Shown here: piece by piece, positions 6,338 through 10,299 of the stretch
How the letters are laid out: each line of letters starts with the position of its first letter
How positions within the stretch are numbered: the stretch's first letter is position 1
DNA from: Puniceicoccales bacterium
GTDB lineage: Bacteria > Verrucomicrobiota > Verrucomicrobiia > Opitutales > JAIRKQ01
Assembly: GCA_031258795.1 (NCBI GenBank)
Contig: JAIRMI010000086.1
Coordinates: 1 to 10,299, forward strand
Direction: 5' to 3'
DNA length: 10,299 nucleotides
Notes under the pieces: model-generated
Seen by the model: only the letters and a program-made list of their open reading frames with translations
What the model was told of the DNA's origin: nothing
The model's database searches: none
Position numbers and translations under genes: made by a program

Positions 6338-7258
6338 ATGGTCAAAATTGTAGCTCAAGACCTGGATATTCCTGTGCGGGCGGATAAATTTCTCGCCGCA
6401 CAGTTCCACGATATCAGCCGGACTCAGATTAAAAAATCATTTGACGACGGCCTCGTGCTCTGCAATGGTCAAGCGATAAAGGCGAAGCAATCTCTGCGAA
6501 ATGGCGATATCCTCGAAATTGAGCTGATTTATCCAGAGCAAACTACCCTTTATCCCCATGGTATGTCCCTGGAGGTACTGTTTGAAGACGAACATTTGAT
6601 CATAGTAAATAAGCCGACAGGTGTGGCCGTACATGGAGGAAATGGCATAAAGAAGCCTACTCTGGTGGAAGGGGTTCTGTCTCATTGCGAATTAAGCGGG
6701 ATCGGGGGCGAGTTTCGACCGGGCGTCGTTCATCGGCTGGACAAGGACACGACAGGAGCCATTATTTTTGCTAAAACGGACAGGGCATACCTGAAACTGG
6801 TCCACCTCTTTTCAACGAGAGCAATCCAAAAAGAATATTTGGCGATCGTGTGCGGCACCATGAGGACGCTGTCCGGTACTATTGATCAACCAATTGGCCG
6901 ACACAAGAGCGTAAAAACGAAAATGTGCATACATTCGGAAGGGAAACCGGCTCTGACGGATTGGCAAATTCAGGAGCGCTTCGGCGAGTTGTTTTCTTTG
7001 ATAAGCATTAACCTACACACCGGCCGTACGCATCAAATACGGGTTCACATGGCGAGTATCGGCCATCCTCTCCTTGGCGATGCCACCTACGGTTACAATC
7101 CTAATTTTTGCCCAAAAATTCAATGCGAAAGGCCCATGCTCCACGCTTCTAAACTCAGCTTCGTGCACCCAATAACTTCGAATGTTTTAGGGGTAAAAGC
7201 ACCCTTGCCCATTGATTTTATAAGCATGGTAAATAATCTCAAAAAGCTTGAAAGTTAG
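6338..7258 (+). CDS. RluA/RluD family 23S rRNA pseudouridine synthase
   Basis: This 306-residue enzyme converts uridine to pseudouridine in RNA, most likely in 23S rRNA. Residues 10-60 form an S4 RNA-binding domain (VRADKFLAAQF, ISRTQIKKSFDDGLVLCNG). The catalytic domain has LFEDEHLIIVNKPTGVAVH (81-99), then the RluA-family motif HRLDKDTTG (132-140) with catalytic Asp135. HTGRTHQIRVHMASIGHPLLGD (from 227) and the final LHASKLSFVHP segment follow. The S4 plus RluA layout and length fit RluC or RluD, and the exact uridine target is not decidable here. It starts two bases after the stop of the Ppx/GppA gene (TAATAATG), so the two are almost certainly translated from one mRNA. ispD follows after 47 bases. 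Confidence 0.93.
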   Translation: MVKIVAQDLDIPVRADKFLAAQFHDISRTQIKKSFDDGLVLCNGQAIKAKQSLRNGDILEIELIYPEQTTLYPHGMSLEVLFEDEHLIIVNKPTGVAVHGGNGIKKPTLVEGVLSHCELSGIGGEFRPGVVHRLDKDTTGAIIFAKTDRAYLKLVHLFSTRAIQKEYLAIVCGTMRTLSGTIDQPIGRHKSVKTKMCIHSEGKPALTDWQIQERFGELFSLISINLHTGRTHQIRVHMASIGHPLLGDATYGYNPNFCPKIQCERPMLHASKLSFVHPITSNVLGVKAPLPIDFISMVNNLKKLES

Positions 7259-7305
7259 AAGAAAAATCAATTGCTCAAAGTACTTTTTCAAATAACGTTT
7301 AGTCC

Positions 7306-7998
7306 ATGGAACAGCGGAAAGGCGTAGCAATTCTATTAATGGGAGGAATGGGTACGCGCATGGGTGATTCTTGCCAGGATAAAACTCTAGTACTAGTTGC
7401 AGGTAAGCCATTGTTTTTATATTCGCTGATTGAAATAGAAAAATCAAAAAATTTTTTTGAAATCGTAATTGTTGTCAGAGACAGTGCCCAACAAAAAGAA
7501 ATCGAAGGTCACTTTTGTGCACTAAACGTGCGCGCTAGTGTGAGTTACGTTCGAGGTGGGAGCTCGCGGCAAAAATCCGTCCTAAATGCCCTCTTATATG
7601 TGCAGCAAAAACATCCCAATTTCGTGCTAATTCATGATGCTGTCCGCCCCTTCGTAACTCAGAGTAATTTGCGGCAGTTACTGTTCGCGTTGGAGGATCA
7701 TAGTGGAGCCATGCTTGCGCACAGGGCAACGGATACGCTTGTTGACGTTTCCAATGGGGAACGCCAATACCTTCAGCGGGACGAGGTGTGGCATGTCGAA
7801 ACGCCGCAAATGTTCAACTATGAGGCAATCCTGGATGCATATATCAAAGCAAAAGGCCCCCTAACTGATGATTCAAGTGCGCTACAAAGAGATGCTAAAA
7901 TAAAAATTATCGAAAATTTTCACCTTAACATAAAAGTTACTTATCCACGGGATCTTGCCCTGGTTGAAGCATTGCTAGCGAAGGAGTTGGAACGGTGA
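7306..7998 (+). CDS. ispD: IspD, 2-C-methyl-D-erythritol 4-phosphate cytidylyltransferase
   Basis: This 230-residue enzyme catalyses the third step of the MEP isoprenoid pathway, making CDP-methylerythritol from MEP and CTP. The nucleotide-binding start is LLMGGMGTRMG (10-20) with Arg18, and Lys26 corresponds to the catalytic lysine. RGGSSRQKSV (83-92), HDAVRPF (110-116), ATDTLVDV (141-148), RDEVWHVETPQMF (158-170) and LTDDSSAL (186-193) are all characteristic. The usual proline before the catalytic lysine is replaced by Asp25. The first loop reads MGG where AAG is common, but the enzyme should be active. Its stop overlaps the ispF GTG start (GTGA). No Shine-Dalgarno site precedes the ATG at 7306. 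TarI-like cytidylyltransferases are related, but the adjacent ispF settles the role. Confidence 0.94.
   Translation: MEQRKGVAILLMGGMGTRMGDSCQDKTLVLVAGKPLFLYSLIEIEKSKNFFEIVIVVRDSAQQKEIEGHFCALNVRASVSYVRGGSSRQKSVLNALLYVQQKHPNFVLIHDAVRPFVTQSNLRQLLFALEDHSGAMLAHRATDTLVDVSNGERQYLQRDEVWHVETPQMFNYEAILDAYIKAKGPLTDDSSALQRDAKIKIIENFHLNIKVTYPRDLALVEALLAKELER
7981..7986 (+). promoter_or_regulatory. Ribosome-binding site of ispF, inside ispD
   Basis: AAGGAG lies within the last codons of ispD. It is eight bases before the GTG at 7995 and 14 before the ATG at 8001. The spacing is ideal for GTG and long for ATG, so the site bears directly on which ispF start is used. Confidence 0.6.
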
Positions 7999-8474
7999 AC
8001 ATGAGGATAGGAAACGGTTACGACATTCACCGGTTAGTGCGGGGAAGAAAGCTAGTTTTATGCGGAGTTCCCATCGAATATGAATTGGGCCTACTTGGAC
8101 ACTCGGACGGTGACGTCGCCTTGCACGCTTTGGCAGATGCTATTTTAGGAGCTCTCGCCTTGCCAAATATAGGGGTATATTTTTCGAACACCGATCCAAA
8201 AAACAAAGACCTTGATTCAAAAAAAATATTAATGTTTGCGAAAAATAAGCTTCGGGAGCAAAATTTTAAAATCGCAAATTTGGACATAACGATTTTCGCC
8301 GAAATTCCAAAGCTGTCGCCATTTATGGATGAAATGAAGGCAACCATTGCCAAAGTTCTTGGCATACAAATGTCGCAGATCGGCATCAAGGCAACAACGG
8401 GGGAAGGGCTAGGCGAAATTGGCCAAGAAAAGGCCATAGCCGCCTTCGCAAACGTACTGCTGGTGGCAATTTAA
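7995..8474 (+). CDS. ispF: IspF, 2-C-methyl-D-erythritol 2,4-cyclodiphosphate synthase
   Basis: This 159-residue enzyme (from GTG) cyclises CDP-ME 2-phosphate to MEcPP with release of CMP, a later MEP-pathway step, and is normally a zinc-dependent trimer. The metal ligands are Asp10 and His12 in GYDIH and His44 in VALHALADAILGA. GHSDGD (35-40) is the active-site loop. YFSNTDP (62-68) and IKATTGEGLGEIG (131-143) follow. The usual FxGRGEG segment after the threonine motif reads EIGQEKA here, a mild divergence. Two starts compete. GTG at 7995 has a well-placed AAGGAG and overlaps the ispD stop by four bases. ATG at 8001 gives MRIGNGYDIH, the classic family N-terminus. The overlap suggests translational coupling with ispD. 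ispE, needed between the two steps, is not in the window. Confidence 0.95.
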   Translation: MNMRIGNGYDIHRLVRGRKLVLCGVPIEYELGLLGHSDGDVALHALADAILGALALPNIGVYFSNTDPKNKDLDSKKILMFAKNKLREQNFKIANLDITIFAEIPKLSPFMDEMKATIAKVLGIQMSQIGIKATTGEGLGEIGQEKAIAAFANVLLVAI

Positions 8475-8527
8475 AGTAAATTTTCGTTGTTTAAACGAGA
8501 AAAGTTGGTAGAGCTACAATCCTCGCT

Positions 8528-9445
8528 ATGTTCAAATTTTTCCGAAAATTATCAGAAGGCATAAGCAAGCCCGGTAAAAAGCTTTTCCATTCACTCTCCA
8601 CGCTGTTTAAGTTCGAAAAAATTGACGACACTGCCATAGATGAAATTGAGCGGGCACTGCTCGCAGCGGATTTCGGAACTAAAACGACGCAGGACATCAT
8701 CGGTGAAATAAAGTCAGCGTACAAAAAGGATCCTTCCATTCGCAAGCAAAACGCTCTGAAAATTGCTTCTGCCGTGATCAAAAAATCTCTGAGCCACGCT
8801 GAAGCCGAGTTACCAACGGTTGCCGGGAAACCTCTAGTGGTTTGCTTAGTCGGAGTTAATGGGTCGGGGAAAACAACAACAGCCGCCAAACTGGCACAAT
8901 CTTTCAGGAAAGACGGAAAATCGGTGCTCCTGGCTGGTTGCGACACTTTCCGCGCTGCAGCAGGCGAGCAAATCAAGGTATGGGCAGATAGGTTGAACAT
9001 CGACATCGTTAGCGGACAGCCCGGTGGCGACGCTGCCGCAGTTGCCTATGATGCCTACCAATCTGCGCTGGCCAGAAAGCGTGATGTGCTCATAATAGAC
9101 ACCGCCGGACGCTTGCACGTAAAGTCAAACTTAATGGCTGAATTGCAAAAAATTTCCAAAACTTTAAAAAAATTGGACAGCACCGTGCAATTGTGCAACT
9201 GGCTTGTAATCGATGGTAGCTTGGGAACAAATTCGCTGGAATCTGCCAAAATTTTTCACGGCGAAATTGGCCTTCAAGGCCTTATCATAACGAAGCTCGA
9301 TGGCAGTAGCCGCGGGGGAGCAATTATCAGTATACACCGCGAACTTGACATTCCAATTTTGTTCGTTGGCAGCGGTGAAAAGCCGGATGATTTCTCCCGA
9401 TTTTCCGTTGATGATTATGTGGATGCCCTATTCGGCGTGGAATAA
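8528..9445 (+). CDS. ftsY: FtsY, signal recognition particle receptor
   Basis: This 305-residue SRP-type GTPase is the membrane-associated receptor that accepts ribosome-SRP complexes for co-translational insertion of membrane proteins. It lacks the long acidic A domain of E. coli FtsY and begins with a short basic, amphipathic segment (MFKFFRKLSEGISKPGKKLF) suited to lipid binding. The N domain spans about 30-95. The G domain has GVNGSGKTT (109-117), DTFRAAA (139-145), DTAGR (191-195), TKLDG (255-259) and GSGEK (281-285), ending VDALFGVE. All GTP-binding motifs are intact. The loop usually written DATTGQN reads DGSLGTN at 229-235, which is unusual. Ffh is excluded because there is no methionine-rich M domain. 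It is 53 bases after ispF and 54 before pssA. Confidence 0.96.
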   Translation: MFKFFRKLSEGISKPGKKLFHSLSTLFKFEKIDDTAIDEIERALLAADFGTKTTQDIIGEIKSAYKKDPSIRKQNALKIASAVIKKSLSHAEAELPTVAGKPLVVCLVGVNGSGKTTTAAKLAQSFRKDGKSVLLAGCDTFRAAAGEQIKVWADRLNIDIVSGQPGGDAAAVAYDAYQSALARKRDVLIIDTAGRLHVKSNLMAELQKISKTLKKLDSTVQLCNWLVIDGSLGTNSLESAKIFHGEIGLQGLIITKLDGSSRGGAIISIHRELDIPILFVGSGEKPDDFSRFSVDDYVDALFGVE

Positions 9446-9499
9446 AATTTCAGAACGTTATTGCCCCGGCGCGCTTTTTTCTCACTTATTGTTTCTCCT

Positions 9500-10299
9500 A
9501 TGAAAGATCCCAACATACAGTTCGAAGATGCGAGTAGAATTTATCTGCTGCCAAGCTTTTTTACGGCATCCAATTTATTTTTTGGGTTTTTGGCAATAAT
9601 CCGTTGCATACAGGCAAGGTATTGCACCTTTTCCGAAGAAATGTCGGCATATTTTTACACCCAGGCCGTCTGGCTGGTCATTTTGGCAGGAATATGCGAT
9701 TCCTTGGATGGGCGCATAGCGAGGTTGGGAGGAAAAGAATCGCTATTCGGTATGGAATTTGACTCCATTGCAGATGCTGTTTCCTTCGGCGTTGCACCGG
9801 CCTTGATGGTGTTTTTTATGATACTATCGCCGACGGAGCAATTTCCATTTTTTCGCCAAGTTGGCTGGATTTTTGGGTTCATTTATTTGCTCTGTGCCGG
9901 TGTACGCTTGGCGAGATTCAATGTAATAACACACCCCCTATTGCCAAAGCCGGAGCATGGCAAAGGCAGCCATGATTTTCTTGGGTTACCCGCTCCCGCC
10001 GCCGCGGGCGCAATAGTTTCCATTGTCCTATTCCTAAATAAATATGACTTGAAAGCGCTATCCCTCGTGTTACCTCCGCTGATGCTGCTGATTGCATGGC
10101 TCATGGTAAGTAATATTAAATATCCAAGCTTCAAAAAAGTGGGCTGGAATACCCAGGCCAAATGGGGTTCATTCATAATGGGAATTGCAATTATCGTGTT
10201 GTTTACGCTCATCCAAGAGCTTGCCATGGCGGTGATATTTTTAAGCTACATATTTTTCGGAATGGGCAGGCATATTATTCGCAGCCGCAAGGCAAAAAT
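9500..10299 (+). CDS. pssA: Phosphatidylserine synthase PssA, CDP-alcohol phosphatidyltransferase family (3' end beyond window)
   Basis: The frame is open from the ATG at 9500 to the window edge (266 codons, no stop). This integral membrane enzyme would transfer the phosphatidyl group from CDP-diacylglycerol to serine, the first step towards phosphatidylethanolamine. The CDP-alcohol phosphatidyltransferase motif is complete: Asp67, Asp70, Gly71, Ala74, Arg75, Gly84, Asp88 and Asp92. VRLARFN (135-141) and FLGLPAPAAAG (160-170) are typical of PssA rather than PgsA. Hydrophobic stretches at about 19-37, 55-67, 97-110, 122-135, 166-179, 187-204, 226-239 and 241-254 are candidate membrane segments. 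The leader just before the ATG is pyrimidine-rich (TTTCTCCT) and has no Shine-Dalgarno site. It is the last visible gene of the plus-strand train. Confidence 0.9.
   Translation, partial: MKDPNIQFEDASRIYLLPSFFTASNLFFGFLAIIRCIQARYCTFSEEMSAYFYTQAVWLVILAGICDSLDGRIARLGGKESLFGMEFDSIADAVSFGVAPALMVFFMILSPTEQFPFFRQVGWIFGFIYLLCAGVRLARFNVITHPLLPKPEHGKGSHDFLGLPAPAAAGAIVSIVLFLNKYDLKALSLVLPPLMLLIAWLMVSNIKYPSFKKVGWNTQAKWGSFIMGIAIIVLFTLIQELAMAVIFLSYIFFGMGRHIIRSRKAK

Noticed and set aside
5702..6409. A 235-codon minus-strand open frame opposite the Ppx/GppA gene.
   Set aside because: The plus-strand frame holds complete Ppx/GppA motifs; the antisense frame has none and crosses the boundary into the next gene.
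7277..7286. Perfect palindrome AAAGTACTTT between the pseudouridine synthase gene and ispD.
   Set aside because: It is short and AT-rich, with no associated promoter boxes; chance is the simplest explanation.
8479..8499. Inverted repeat TTTTCGTT / AACGAGAA after ispF, considered as a terminator.
   Set aside because: The stem is AT-rich with a wobble pair and is not followed by a T run; the genes on either side read in the same direction.
9463..9481. CCCCGGCGCGCTTTTTT between ftsY and pssA, considered as an intrinsic terminator.
   Set aside because: The GC-rich part cannot form a stem with a loop before the T run, and pssA begins only a few bases later.

Overview
The window is a block of chromosomal housekeeping genes from a Gram-negative bacterium. 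It contains BamA, the outer-membrane assembly factor, and two enzymes of the MEP isoprenoid pathway. The order rplY-pth-rpsF-ssb-rplI-dnaB-bamA, a bS6 with an N-terminus of the type YRVSFILDMRGYSEP, and a DnaB with a PHSVEFEQALLACCVLEGG start all recall the Opitutae/Puniceicoccales side of Verrucomicrobiota. That placement is an inference from memory of family style and was not tested by a search. The sequence is moderately AT-rich, genes are tightly packed, and few have a clear Shine-Dalgarno site. I saw no mobile element, tRNA, rRNA, CRISPR array or phage gene.

The layout is a divergon. Two head-to-head gene trains start from one intergenic region at about 5274-5465. The minus-strand train reads leftward: rplY (bL25/CTC), pth (peptidyl-tRNA hydrolase), rpsF (bS6), ssb, rplI (bL9), dnaB (replicative helicase) and bamA, which runs off the left edge after 432 codons. 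Spacings are -29 to +20 bases, so one operon is likely. It joins ribosome construction, peptidyl-tRNA recycling, replication and outer-membrane assembly.

The plus-strand train reads rightward: a Ppx/GppA-type phosphatase, an RluA/RluD-type pseudouridine synthase with an S4 domain, ispD, ispF, ftsY (SRP receptor) and pssA (phosphatidylserine synthase), which runs off the right edge. Spacings are +2, 47, -4, 53 and 54 bases. This train combines nucleotide/polyphosphate metabolism, rRNA modification, isoprenoid synthesis, membrane-protein targeting and phospholipid synthesis.

Almost every base is explained by these 13 genes, and no stretch over 300 bases lacks a gene. I do not see a novel system. 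The points worth a second look are modest: rpsR is absent from the rpsF-ssb-rplI cluster, pth and rpsF overlap, FtsY has an altered conserved loop, a dyad lies at the putative rplY promoter, Shine-Dalgarno sites are scarce, and bamA and ispF have ambiguous starts.
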